A stretch of 64,000 nt of DNA from Qipengyuania vulgaris (GCF_009827325.1 NZ_WTYC01000003.1:304904-368903), one strand, 5' to 3'; counted from the stretch's first letter, positions 18,205 to 26,549 are shown. The notes: a model not told the origin generated them from the letters alone. Numbers and translations: made by a program.

Positions 18205-19608
18205 ATGCGCAAGACAACCCTGGCCACTGCCGCGGCGCTCCTGCTTGCAGGATCGGCTCCGGCAGCCATGGCACAGACCGCGCCCGCAGAAACCGTATCG
18301 ATGCAGGACGCGATTGCCATCGCCATGCAGTCGAACCCGGAAATCATGCAGGCACAGTACAACAAGGAAGCGATCGAGTTCGAACGTAAGCAGGCGCAGG
18401 GGCTGTACCTTCCCCGCGTCGGCATCGAGGCGAGCGCGGGCGTTCGGAGGCTGGAAAACAACACCCGCCGTACGCTGGGCATCGCGAACAACGAGCTCTA
18501 TCCGCTGGAAGCGGGGATCAACGCCGAATGGACAGTGTTCGATTTCGGCCGCCGCCGCGGCGAATTGCTGCGCCAGGCGGCCCGCGTCGACGGTGCCTCC
18601 CTGCGTGTGGTCGAGCGTTCGGAATTCATCGCCCTGCAGATTGCACGCCAGTATCTCGATGTTCTCCTCCAGGAACGCGTTGTTGCCGCCGCACGTGACA
18701 ATGCGGCCTTCCATCAGACGCTGGCTTCCGATCTGTCGACCGGGGTGGACGAAGGTTCGATTTCGGTTGCCGACCAGCAGCAGGCCGAAGAGCGGCTGCA
18801 ATCGGCACTGGTGCGCAGCGAAGAGGCCGATCTGGAACTCCAGAACGCCTATATCTCGCTACGCCGCCTGACCGGCATGGACATCAATGTGGGCACAATC
18901 CCGCCGGATCTTTCCAACGCCATGCCCAGCGATCTTCCGACCGCGGTCGGTCTGGCTCGCCTCAACAATCCGCTGGTGCGTGAAGCGGAGGCCGATGTCG
19001 ACGCCGCTAATGCGCTGGTCGACGCGGCCGAGGGCGACCTCTGGCCGACGATCGGAATCGAGGCGAGCGGCCGCACCGGTGAGGATATCGACGGTTTCGC
19101 TGGCGAAACCACCGACCTGCAGGCCCGCGTGGTGCTGCGCTGGGACGTATTCGACGGCGGCATCAACCGGGCCAAGCTGCAGGAGAACATCCGCCAGGCG
19201 AGCCTTTCCCGTTATGCACTGCATGATCGCCAACGTGCTGCCGAAGAGGACGTGCGGCTGGCATGGCAACAGCTCGATACGCAGCGCCGGGTGGTGCAGC
19301 AGCTCGACCGCCAGAGCCAGGTCAGCGACGACCTCCTGCTGAGCTATCGCAGCCAGTTCAACATCGGGCGTCGTTCGCTGCTGGACGTGCTCGATGCACA
19401 GAACACGCGCTTCAATACGCAGGTCCGTCTCGAAACGGCACGGTTCTCCCAATTGTTCGCGCAGTACCAGACGCTTGCTGCTACAAACCAGTTCCTCGAT
19501 GCGCTGAGCATCGCTCCGGGGGCCGGGGCAGGCGAGCAGGAACGCGAACGGTTCAATTATGGGCCGTCCGCGGATGCCGAATTGCAGCGGCGCGTCGCCG
19601 GAGATTGA
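18205..19608 (+). CDS. TolC-family outer-membrane channel of the type I secretion system (LapE-like)
   Basis: A 467-residue TolC-family protein that would supply the outer-membrane duct. Signal peptide MRKTTLATAAALLLAGSAPAAMAQ, then two OEP repeats. Typical TolC elements seen are AIAIAMQSNPEIMQAQYN, the strand YPLEAGINAEWTVFDFGRR, and in the second half VVLRWDVFDGGINRAKLQE and FNIGRRSLLDVLDAQN. The start at 18205 (ATG) has GAGGGG nine bases upstream; an in-frame GTG at 18190 directly after the ompA stop is less likely because the signal peptide begins at the later Met. It lies between the OmpA-like gene and the ABC exporter gene. Confidence 0.92.
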   Translation: MRKTTLATAAALLLAGSAPAAMAQTAPAETVSMQDAIAIAMQSNPEIMQAQYNKEAIEFERKQAQGLYLPRVGIEASAGVRRLENNTRRTLGIANNELYPLEAGINAEWTVFDFGRRRGELLRQAARVDGASLRVVERSEFIALQIARQYLDVLLQERVVAAARDNAAFHQTLASDLSTGVDEGSISVADQQQAEERLQSALVRSEEADLELQNAYISLRRLTGMDINVGTIPPDLSNAMPSDLPTAVGLARLNNPLVREAEADVDAANALVDAAEGDLWPTIGIEASGRTGEDIDGFAGETTDLQARVVLRWDVFDGGINRAKLQENIRQASLSRYALHDRQRAAEEDVRLAWQQLDTQRRVVQQLDRQSQVSDDLLLSYRSQFNIGRRSLLDVLDAQNTRFNTQVRLETARFSQLFAQYQTLAATNQFLDALSIAPGAGAGEQERERFNYGPSADAELQRRVAGD

Positions 19609-19634
19609 CGCAACACGAAGGGCCGATCACGGCT

Positions 19635-21779
19635 ATGGAACAGACTAGGGCGGAACAGATTGGCGGGCGGGTCCTGGACCCGCTCGTCGATTGCATTGGC
19701 GAGGCGGCGAAGCGTTATGGCTTGCCGTTTGCGCGCGGCACGCTTGTCCAGCTTCCACGAAACACCGAAGGGCTGCTGCCGGCCCATCAGGCTCCGGCAG
19801 CACTCGACCTTGTCGGCCTCAACCACGATGTCCTGCGCCGTCGGCGCCTGCCGACCAACGCCAAGCTCCTGCCTGCTATCGCGGCAATGGACGGGGGCGG
19901 CTTCGTGCTGCTGCTCGAAGCGCAGGAGGACGAACTTCTCGTCTGGCGTCCGGAAACCGGCGCAGAGACCTGGGAAAAGCGCCACGATCTTGGCGAGGTT
20001 TACGCCGATACGCTGATACCCGTTTACGGTGATCCGGACCGGATGCGCGCCGACGAGGCACCCTGGCACGCGAAAGCGCGGAGTCACTGGTTCTGGGGCG
20101 AACTCCGCCGCGAACGCAGTGCCTTCACGCCCGTCTTGCTCGCATCGCTATTGGTGAACCTGCTGGCGATCGCGCTGCCGATCTTCACGATGAACGTGTA
20201 TGACCGGGTCATCCCCAACCAGGCGCAGGAAACGCTCTGGGTGCTGGGCCTCGGCGTCCTGCTCGCCTTCGCGCTCGAATTCGCGCTGCGCCGCGCGCGC
20301 ACATCGATCGTCGACGAAATTGCGCAGCGCCTTGATCTCAAACTGAGCCAGAAGATCTTCTCGCGCCTGCTCGCCATGCCGCTGGCAGAGCGCAAGGGCC
20401 ACACGGGATCGATGGCCGCGCGGGTGGCCGAATACGCCATCGTGCGCGATTTCTTCGCCTCGACTTCGGTCGTTTTGGTGGTCGATGTGCTCTTCCTTGT
20501 TGTCTTCGTCGCGGTCATTGCGATCATCGCGGGCTGGCTGGCGCTGGTTCCACTGACGATCATCGCGGCGATGGCGGTTGCGGGGTTCGTCCTGCAGAAG
20601 AAAGTGGTCGAGGCTTCGCAGGATGCGCAGGCCGATTACGGTTTGCAGCAGACGCTGCTGGTTGAATCACTGACCGGTGCGGAGACGCTGAAGGCCATGG
20701 GCGGGGAGGGCGGCATGCTCTCGCGTTGGCACCGGCTGGCCGATGTCGGTGGACACTCGCAGCTGCGGCTACGCAACATCAACTCGGTCGCGGTCAGTCT
20801 GGCACAGGTCTTCCAGCAGATCTCCACCGTCGCGCTGATCATCGGAGGCTATTACCTCTTCGCCGCGGGCGAGATTACCATGGGTGCGATCATCGCCATC
20901 GTGATGCTGGCTTCGCGCTCGCTCGCCCCTGCAGGCCAGATCGCCTTCCTGCTGACCCGCGGCCGGCAGGCCAAGGAGACGCTATCCAGCATCGAGCGGA
21001 TGTTCGAGACCGGGGACGAGCGCAAGCTCGGCGCCAGCGTTGCGCCCAGCGCAATCACGCGCCCACGCATCGCGCTTCAGGATGCCGAATTCCGCTATGC
21101 CGAGGAAGCCCCTGCGGCGCTTTCCGGCCTCAACCTGACCATCGAGCCGGGCGAGCGCATCGCGCTGGTCGGCCGTGTCGCCTCCGGCAAATCGACATTC
21201 GGGCGGCTGCTCTGCGGTCTTTATGCTCCGACCGAAGGCGCGATGATGGTCAATGGAATTGACAGCCGCCAGTACCGTCCGCAGCAACTGCGCGAGGCAT
21301 TGGGCTTCGTGGGGCAGGATGCGGCGCTGTTCTCCGGCTCGGTGCGCGACAATCTTACGCTTGGACGGCTCGGCCTTTCGGAAGAGGCATTGCTTGAAGC
21401 GATGCGGGCCACGGGGGCGGACCAGTTCCTGTCGCGCGATGCCGGAGGGTTCGACCGCTCGGTGGGCGAAGACGGACGCCAGCTTTCGGGCGGCCAGCGC
21501 AGTTTCCTTTCGCTTGCCCGCGCCTTGGTCGAACCGCGCGAGCTGCTGTTCCTCGACGAGCCGACCGGCGCGATGGACAGCGAGACGGAAAAGATGTTCG
21601 TCGAACGCCTGTCGGGCGCAATGAAGCCCGAACAGACGCTGGTGATCTCGACGCACCGTCCGGCTCTCTTCTCCATCTGCAACCGACTGATCGTGCTCGA
21701 CAAGGGCCGGATCGCTGCCGACGGGCCGGTCAAGGAAGTCCTCGCTCAGGCCGGCGCAGCGCGCGGAGGTGTCGCGTGA
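19635..21779 (+). CDS. type I secretion permease/ATPase (LapB-like)
   Basis: A 714-residue ABC exporter driving adhesin export across the inner membrane. N-terminal residues 1-140 resemble a C39-peptidase-like domain without an obvious catalytic Cys. A six-helix membrane domain follows (from about residue 165), then an ATPase domain with Walker A GRVASGKS, signature LSGGQRS, Walker B LLFLDEPTGAMD and the H-loop STHRP. All ATPase motifs look intact. The start ATG at 19635 is the first in-frame Met after the tolC stop; the frame is open upstream only as an overlap with tolC. Its stop overlaps the hydrolase start by 4 bases. Confidence 0.93.
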   Translation: MEQTRAEQIGGRVLDPLVDCIGEAAKRYGLPFARGTLVQLPRNTEGLLPAHQAPAALDLVGLNHDVLRRRRLPTNAKLLPAIAAMDGGGFVLLLEAQEDELLVWRPETGAETWEKRHDLGEVYADTLIPVYGDPDRMRADEAPWHAKARSHWFWGELRRERSAFTPVLLASLLVNLLAIALPIFTMNVYDRVIPNQAQETLWVLGLGVLLAFALEFALRRARTSIVDEIAQRLDLKLSQKIFSRLLAMPLAERKGHTGSMAARVAEYAIVRDFFASTSVVLVVDVLFLVVFVAVIAIIAGWLALVPLTIIAAMAVAGFVLQKKVVEASQDAQADYGLQQTLLVESLTGAETLKAMGGEGGMLSRWHRLADVGGHSQLRLRNINSVAVSLAQVFQQISTVALIIGGYYLFAAGEITMGAIIAIVMLASRSLAPAGQIAFLLTRGRQAKETLSSIERMFETGDERKLGASVAPSAITRPRIALQDAEFRYAEEAPAALSGLNLTIEPGERIALVGRVASGKSTFGRLLCGLYAPTEGAMMVNGIDSRQYRPQQLREALGFVGQDAALFSGSVRDNLTLGRLGLSEEALLEAMRATGADQFLSRDAGGFDRSVGEDGRQLSGGQRSFLSLARALVEPRELLFLDEPTGAMDSETEKMFVERLSGAMKPEQTLVISTHRPALFSICNRLIVLDKGRIAADGPVKEVLAQAGAARGGVA

Positions 21780-22795
21780 ACAAGGCCGCAGCCACCCGCA
21801 TCAGGCGCATCTGGGCGTTTTCTGTCCTTGTCGTGACCAGCCTGTTCGTCGGCACGTCGGCGCTGCTGGTTCCGCAGGAGCAGGCGATCGCCATGGCAAA
21901 GCTGGCGCCGGAATTGCAGGCCGATCTTTCGGACATGACTACTTCCGCCGAAACTGGGGCCATGCTGCTGGACGCCGAAGATGGTGATGCACTGGCGCGC
22001 AACCTTGCGATCCCCACGCTTGCGGGCCGTCTGGAACGCCCTGGGCGGTTCGCAGCCATACCGCTTTCCTCGAACCACTTTGGCACAGCAGCGGACTGTC
22101 TAGCGCAGGCGGTCTATTACGAAGCGGCGCTGGAACCTGCGCTGGGCCAGCGCGCGGTTGCGCAAGTCGTGCTCAACAGGGTCCGGCATCCGGCCTATCC
22201 CAACACCGTTTGCGGCGTCGTCTATCAGGGCTGGAACCAGAAGGTCTGCCAATTCAGCTTCACCTGCGACGGGGCACTGATGCGCAAGCCGCAGGCCGAT
22301 CTATGGCGCTCGGCCAAGGCCATCGCGCGTGACGCGCTTTCGGGCCGCGAAGTCGCCGAAGTCGGCACCGCAACGCATTACCACGCCGATTACGTCGTGC
22401 CCTACTGGGCCTTCAAGCTGGGCAAGATCGCTACCATCGGTCGCCATATCTTTTACCGCTTCCCCGGCTCGCCGGGTCGCGCCGCCAGCTTTTACGGCAA
22501 TTGGGCGGGTCGGGAGATCAAGCCGCAGGTTGATTTCGCGCGCTTCATCGAAACGGACGGCGAAGAGCCCATCGAACTGGTCGCGGAAGCCGTTTACACG
22601 CCCGGTCTTACGGTTGAGCCGGATGTCCGGGACCGGCATGCCGCTGCCGATGTGGGTGGACGGATCGACACCACCAAGGCGTGGCGCCTGACCATTCCCG
22701 ACCCGGTCGAGGCCAGCGCCGGTTATCGCAATACCCTCTCTTCGCAGGGCGCGCTGGTGGCAGCGGCGCCCGGATCTTCGGAGCAACCGCAATGA
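21776..22795 (+). CDS. SleB-like cell wall hydrolase embedded in the type I secretion operon
   Basis: A 339-residue protein with an N-terminal membrane anchor (WAFSVLVVTSLFVGTSALLV), so the rest faces the periplasm. The central domain, about residues 105-235, matches the SleB/CwlJ hydrolase_2 family: AVYYEAALEP, GQRAVAQVVLNRVRHPAYP, VCQFSFTCDG and ATHYHADYVVPYW. Enzymes of this family cut peptidoglycan; the Glu in YYEA is the expected catalytic residue. Translation begins at GTG 21776, whose GTGA overlaps the ABC gene stop, with GGAGG upstream; the stop overlaps the next ATG the same way. A wall hydrolase between LapB- and LapC-type genes is not part of the standard set. The C-terminal 100 residues are of unknown role. 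Confidence 0.85.
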   Translation: MNKAAATRIRRIWAFSVLVVTSLFVGTSALLVPQEQAIAMAKLAPELQADLSDMTTSAETGAMLLDAEDGDALARNLAIPTLAGRLERPGRFAAIPLSSNHFGTAADCLAQAVYYEAALEPALGQRAVAQVVLNRVRHPAYPNTVCGVVYQGWNQKVCQFSFTCDGALMRKPQADLWRSAKAIARDALSGREVAEVGTATHYHADYVVPYWAFKLGKIATIGRHIFYRFPGSPGRAASFYGNWAGREIKPQVDFARFIETDGEEPIELVAEAVYTPGLTVEPDVRDRHAAADVGGRIDTTKAWRLTIPDPVEASAGYRNTLSSQGALVAAAPGSSEQPQ

Positions 22796-24057
22796 CCGCC
22801 TTCCAGCGCTGGAATACGATGAGCGCGGCGCAGCGCCTGATCGTCACCGCCGCAGTGGGAATCGCCCTGCTGTTTGCCTGGGCCGCTTTTGCCCAGGTCG
22901 ACCAGATTACCCGCGGCACCGGTACGGTCATCCCGTCGAGCAAGGCGCAACTGGTACAACCATCGGAGCCTGCCGTGATCGAGGAAATCCTCGTGAGAAG
23001 CGGGCAGAGCGTGAAAGAGGGCGACTTGCTCGTCCGCCTCGACGATTCGCAGAGTGCGTCGACCCTGGGTGAACTCCAGACCGAGAACGAGCGACTGGCC
23101 GTTCGTGCCCAGCGCCTCAACCAAGAGGCGGCTGGAGGCACTTTGGGCTGCGAAAGCGGAAGCGGTTGTGCCGATGAACAGCGTTTGGCGCAGGCCCGCG
23201 CTGCGACGGCGCAGGCGCGCGAATCCTCGCTCGCTTCGGCGGTCGAGCAGCGCCGCCGCGATCTTTCGGAAGCCCAAGCTACGGCCTCAAGCCTGGAAAG
23301 CAGCCTGCGCCTCGCGCGCGAGCAGGTCGAGATGTTGCGTCCGCTGGCTGCGAAGAATATCGTACCGCAAACCGATCTCCTGACGGCGGAGCGAGAAGTG
23401 ATCGACCTGCAGGGCCGGCTATCCGCTTCGCGTCAGGCCGCAGCGCGCGCTTCCGCCTCCATCAGGCAGGCGCAGGCCGATCTTTCGCAGGCCCGTGCCG
23501 ATTTCCGCCAGCAGGCGCTGGCTGAGCGCAGCGAGATCACCACGCGCATGGCCGTGAACGCGGAAAGCATTCGCGGCGCCACCGCGCGGCGCAACCGCAA
23601 TGAATTGCGCGCCCCGTCGGACGGGATCGTCAACGATGTGCAGGTCACCACCGAAGGCGGCTTCGTCAATGCGGGTGAGAAGATCATGCAGATCGTTCCG
23701 GTAGGCGACAAGTTGCTGATCGAGGCCCGCATCTCACCCAGCGACCGCGCTTTCGTGAAGGTCGGAGACCGGGCGAATGTGAAGGTCACAGCCTATGATT
23801 TCTCGATCTACGGCGGATTGAAAGGCCGCGTCGCGCAGGTCAGCGCCGACAGTATCTTCGACGAGGTCGAGCGCGAAGCCTATTACGCAGTGATCATCGA
23901 GACCGACCGTGCTTTCATCGAGAAGGGCGGAGTGCGCCTGCCGATCGTGCCCGGCATGATCTGCGATGTCGAAGTCCTGACCGCACGCCGCAGCGTGCTG
24001 TCCTACCTGTTTAAGCCGGTAAACCGCGCCTTCGACCGCGCGCTGACCGAACGCTGA
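22792..24057 (+). CDS. HlyD-family periplasmic adaptor (LapC-like)
   Basis: A 421-residue membrane-fusion protein linking the ABC exporter to the TolC channel. One N-terminal helix (LIVTAAVGIALLFAWAAFA) is followed by a lipoyl-like half (GTGTVIPSSKAQLVQ, VIEEILVRSGQSVKEGDLLV), a long Ala/Arg/Glu-rich coiled-coil of about 190 residues, the second lipoyl half (ELRAPSDGIVNDVQV), and a C-terminal beta domain with VKVTAYDFSIYGGLKGRV typical of type I adaptors. A short insert with two cysteines (CESGSGC) sits near residue 120. The ATG overlaps the hydrolase stop by 4 bases. Last gene of the operon; the convergent protease gene follows. Confidence 0.93.
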   Translation: MTAFQRWNTMSAAQRLIVTAAVGIALLFAWAAFAQVDQITRGTGTVIPSSKAQLVQPSEPAVIEEILVRSGQSVKEGDLLVRLDDSQSASTLGELQTENERLAVRAQRLNQEAAGGTLGCESGSGCADEQRLAQARAATAQARESSLASAVEQRRRDLSEAQATASSLESSLRLAREQVEMLRPLAAKNIVPQTDLLTAEREVIDLQGRLSASRQAAARASASIRQAQADLSQARADFRQQALAERSEITTRMAVNAESIRGATARRNRNELRAPSDGIVNDVQVTTEGGFVNAGEKIMQIVPVGDKLLIEARISPSDRAFVKVGDRANVKVTAYDFSIYGGLKGRVAQVSADSIFDEVEREAYYAVIIETDRAFIEKGGVRLPIVPGMICDVEVLTARRSVLSYLFKPVNRAFDRALTER

Positions 24058-24073
24058 AGTTTGCTTGGGGGGA

Positions 24074-24107
24074 GAGAGGCGCGAGCGTTGCTGCGCTCGT
24101 GCCTCTC
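24074..24107. terminator. hairpin between convergent adaptor and protease genes
   Basis: GAGAGGC-G-CGAGCG pairs with CGCTCG-T-GCCTCTC around TTGCTG (14 pairs, one G-T). It lies between the operon end and the stop of the opposing gene. Neither side has a T-run, so it may be a processing or rho-independent-like barrier and not a strong terminator. Confidence 0.5.
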
Positions 24108-25074
24108 AATATCCGTGCAGCCAGCTCTGCTTCGCGCCCAGGCTCATGACCGGGCGATAGCCGTGGTCCTGCGAGGCATCGAGCGGCGCGCTGCCGACAT
24201 TGTCCAGCATCAGGTAACCGTCATCGGTCTTTACCAGCAGCACGGCATGATCACGGCGGCGGACGAGATCGCGCGCCAATGTCAGGATCATGTCTTCGCG
24301 CGCAACACCGGCGGCGGCGAGCAGTTCCATCTTGAGCAGGGCAAAGTCTTCGCAGTCACCCTGCCCAAGGCGAAGGGTGGTCGCGGCATCGGCCCAGTAA
24401 TCGCTGCGGCCGTAGAGGTCGATATCCTCGACATGCTCGATCTCGCGGTTCACCCAGCGGTTGACCGAAGCGATCACCTGCCCCAGATTTTCGCGGCTTC
24501 CGCCCGCCTGGATAAGCGTGGCGGACAGGTTTGTCCGGCTTGCGCCCACGCGCTCCCACTGGGCATCGAAACTCGTGCGCGAAATCGGCACCATGCGGCT
24601 GCCGAGGACAAGGTCCTTGCGTGCGGCCGAAGGCAGGAGCGATGGATCGCGGCGCGGAGCCGCGAATTGGGTCTGGCCCGGCCGGAACGGGATTGCCGAA
24701 GCGAAGGGGCTGGCTTCGATGGCGCAGGCCCCGCTACGCGAAGCAACCGGTGCGGCCGCCGGCTCGAAGGGTGGGCGCGGCGCGCTGGAGAGCAGCGGAT
24801 GCGAGAGTGCTGCACTCGTCTGCCGCGCGCGGATCGCGTCGAGTGCGCTTTCGCCGCCGATGATCTGCGATGCCTTGCTCGCGGAAGCCGATGTGAGGGA
24901 AATGGGCGCATTGGCGGGCATCGGTTCGCTGCAACCCGATGCCATCTTCTCCACCGCCTGCACCGCGATAGCCGGGGTCGCGGCCTGTACAGCCTGCGGG
25001 GCGATTGCCAGCAAGGCCGCCGCCGCCGTCAGAGCAGGGCGAAGCAGGGCGCGGGAGGATGAGGTTCCAACCAT
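24106..25074 (-). CDS. LapG-type periplasmic cysteine protease (BTLCP family)
   Basis: A 322-residue transglutaminase-like cysteine protease with a signal peptide (LTAAAALLAIAPQAVQAA). The C-terminal domain carries the family triad: Cys241 in QGDCEDFALLK, His276 in RRDHAVLLV, Asp291 in LMLDNVG. The acidic residues around the Cys (D240, E242, D243) match those that bind calcium in LapG. The first 150 residues are an unusual Ala/Ser/Pro-rich extension, longer than in Pseudomonas LapG. In the Lap system this protease trims the adhesin N-terminus and releases it from the surface unless held by LapD. It faces the adhesin export operon tail-to-tail, and the adhesin has a PAAG site. Substrate link is inferred. 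Confidence 0.88.
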   Translation of the reverse strand: MVGTSSSRALLRPALTAAAALLAIAPQAVQAATPAIAVQAVEKMASGCSEPMPANAPISLTSASASKASQIIGGESALDAIRARQTSAALSHPLLSSAPRPPFEPAAAPVASRSGACAIEASPFASAIPFRPGQTQFAAPRRDPSLLPSAARKDLVLGSRMVPISRTSFDAQWERVGASRTNLSATLIQAGGSRENLGQVIASVNRWVNREIEHVEDIDLYGRSDYWADAATTLRLGQGDCEDFALLKMELLAAAGVAREDMILTLARDLVRRRDHAVLLVKTDDGYLMLDNVGSAPLDASQDHGYRPVMSLGAKQSWLHGY

Positions 25075-25213
25075 GCCCCGGTGTTACGAAGGCAAGCTCA
25101 AGGAACGGTTGCGGGTCAGGGTTAATGGCCGGAAAAGACCTTGCTTCAGCCCCGCGAAAGCTGGCGGCATCTAATCCCTAACGCGCCTTCACCACGGTCC
25201 GGGAATTTCCAAG

Positions 25214-25741
25214 ATGCGCTTTTTCGCCCCCCTGCTTGCGCTTGTCTTCGCTGCGATACCTGGTGCTGCCAGCGCGCAGGAAATCTATGGCGGCCTCTAT
25301 GCGCATGGCGTGGATACGCCTTTCACCTTCGACACCAATGAGGGCGGCGTCGATGTCCAGGCCGGGGTTCGCTTCGACGAGATCGAGGCGATGGCCGATG
25401 TGCAGCCCTATGTCTTCGGCTCGGCCAATTTGTCGGGCGATACCAGCTTCGTCGGCGCCGGGGTGAGCTGGAAGGCGGAGATCGGCAGACTGTACGTGCG
25501 GCCCGGCGTCGGGCTGGTGATCCACGATGCACCCTCGCTCCGCGTGGATCCGCAAACCGGCATGCGCACCGATCTGGGCAGCCGTGTGCTGTTCGAACCG
25601 GAACTCGCGGTCGGCGTGGACCTCGACGAACGCTGGTCGGTGGAGGCGAGCTGGGTCCACATCAGCAATGCGCGCCTGTTCAACAGCGAACAGAACCCCG
25701 GCATCGACATGATGGGCCTGCGGGTGAACTACCGGATGTGA
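25214..25741 (+). CDS. PagL-like lipid A 3-O-deacylase (acyloxyacyl hydrolase)
   Basis: A 175-residue outer-membrane beta-barrel protein: signal peptide MRFFAPLLALVFAAIPGAASAQ, then alternating amphipathic strands and a final strand MMGLRVNYRM. Near the C-terminus it has the PagL active-site motif WVHISNA, with His149 and Ser151 as catalytic residues. PagL enzymes remove the 3-position acyl chain of lipid A. Length matches the family. The gene stands alone between the divergent protease gene (139-base gap) and the exporter gene sugE (131 bases). Substrate in this organism, probably a sphingolipid-rich or LPS-poor envelope, is uncertain. Confidence 0.8.
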   Translation: MRFFAPLLALVFAAIPGAASAQEIYGGLYAHGVDTPFTFDTNEGGVDVQAGVRFDEIEAMADVQPYVFGSANLSGDTSFVGAGVSWKAEIGRLYVRPGVGLVIHDAPSLRVDPQTGMRTDLGSRVLFEPELAVGVDLDERWSVEASWVHISNARLFNSEQNPGIDMMGLRVNYRM

Positions 25742-25840
25742 CAGGCGGCACTTCCTGGGGGCAAGGGCCGTTGCGGGCCGCCGCCGTAGTGCCTATGTGA
25801 ACCGCGCGGCGACCACGTTCCCGCCCTTTGGACTTCAAGA

Positions 25841-25854
25841 CCGGGACGGCCCGG
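25841..25854 (+). promoter_or_regulatory. ACGR-loop hairpin resembling half of a guanidine-II (mini-ykkC) riboswitch
   Basis: CCGGG-ACGG-CCCGG forms a five-pair stem with an ACGG tetraloop, seven bases before the AGGAGG site of the Gdx/SugE gene. Guanidine-II riboswitches consist of two such hairpins with ACGR loops and often precede this transporter family. I can find only one hairpin; no second ACGR loop exists in the preceding 100 bases. It is therefore a partial match. Confidence 0.35.
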
Positions 25855-25872
25855 CGGTTTCAGGAGGCTGCT

Positions 25873-26193
25873 ATGGCGTGGGTTGCGCTTTTCTTTGCTG
25901 GATTGTTCGAAATTGTCTGGGCGACTGCAATGAAGCAGTCGGACGGGTTTACCAAACTCGTGCCGACCATAGTCATGGCTGTGGGGATGCTGCTGAGTTT
26001 CGGCTTGCTGGCCTGGTCGATGAAGGTGCTTCCGCTGGGCACGGCTTACACGATCTGGACCGGGATCGGCGCTCTGGGCGCATTCATCATCGGCATAGCC
26101 TATTTCGGAGAAGCGCTGAGCTTCATGCGGGTCACTGCTGCGGCGCTGATCGTTTGCGGTCTGGTGATGATGAAGCTTTCGAGTCCTGCCTAG
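25873..26193 (+). CDS. sugE: small multidrug resistance family exporter, Gdx/SugE type
   Basis: A 106-residue four-helix membrane protein of the SMR family. The conserved Glu13 (MAWVALFFAGLFEIVWATAMK) that couples proton and substrate is present, along with the SugE/Gdx signatures LGTAYTIWTGIGALG and YFGEALSF. Gdx-type members export guanidinium and some quaternary ammonium compounds as dual-topology dimers. Start chosen at ATG 25873, preceded at 25862-25867 by AGGAGG; the open frame upstream adds 15 residues that do not fit the family. A riboswitch-like hairpin lies just upstream. Confidence 0.93.
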   Translation: MAWVALFFAGLFEIVWATAMKQSDGFTKLVPTIVMAVGMLLSFGLLAWSMKVLPLGTAYTIWTGIGALGAFIIGIAYFGEALSFMRVTAAALIVCGLVMMKLSSPA

Positions 26194-26273
26194 ACCTTCA
26201 GCAGGTGCCTCTTTTCGCAGACATGCAAGAACATCCGGCGGCGAGCCCGGACCTAACGCCGTGGGAAGCATCC

Positions 26274-26303
26274 GCGCTCAAGCAGCCCGAAGGGCGGTAG
26301 CGC
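26274..26303 (-). repeat. REP-like hairpin repeat, copy 1
   Basis: A 30-base unit with outer stem GCGCT/AGCGC and inner stem GCCC-GAA-GGGC, sharing the core CAAGCAGCCCGAAGGGCG with copy 2. On the minus strand the inner hairpin reads GCCC-UUCG-GGC, a UUCG tetraloop. Together with copy 2 it shows a compensatory change in the outer stem. Confidence 0.7.
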
Positions 26304-26463
26304 AAGATAAACAGATCACGCGGCTGGGCGAACCTTGCGCGAGGCGAGGCGTAGCTCCCGAGAGCGAGAATGACGGGGGCCTTTTGCAGATTGCTCTGCG
26401 AAAGACCCCGCGGGCGGATGCCTGATCGGCGCGGTTCGGGTGGCGGCCCCGCCGGACCTTTGC

Positions 26464-26493
26464 GCACTCAAGCAGCCCGAAGGGCGTTAGTGC
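26464..26493 (-). repeat. REP-like hairpin repeat, copy 2
   Basis: Same 30-base layout as copy 1, with outer stem GCACT/AGTGC in place of GCGCT/AGCGC; both sides changed, so pairing is kept. Core CAAGCAGCCCGAAGGGCG is identical to copy 1. Ten bases separate it from copy 3. Confidence 0.7.
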
Positions 26494-26503
26494 AAACAAA
26501 CAC

Positions 26504-26533
26504 GCACTGAAGCAGCCCGAAGGATGCCAATGC
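26504..26533 (-). repeat. REP-like hairpin repeat, copy 3 (degenerate)
   Basis: Thirty bases: GCACT, GAAGCAGCCCGAAGGATGCC, AATGC. The outer stem keeps four of five pairs; the inner arm GGAT no longer pairs fully with GCCC. A further partial copy (GCCGCCCGAAGGATGCC) lies at 26555-26571. Confidence 0.6.
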
Positions 26534-26549
26534 ATGAACGTTCATGCAT
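26530..26549. repeat. 20-base perfect palindrome
   Basis: ATGCATGAACGTTCATGCAT reads the same on both strands. It overlaps the end of REP-like copy 3 and separates it from the partial fourth copy. It could be a DNA-binding site or a cruciform; function unknown. Confidence 0.7.

Noticed and set aside
25795..25835. A second guanidine-II hairpin before sugE
   Set aside because: The only other ACG in range is ACGT, and the flanking bases do not pair.
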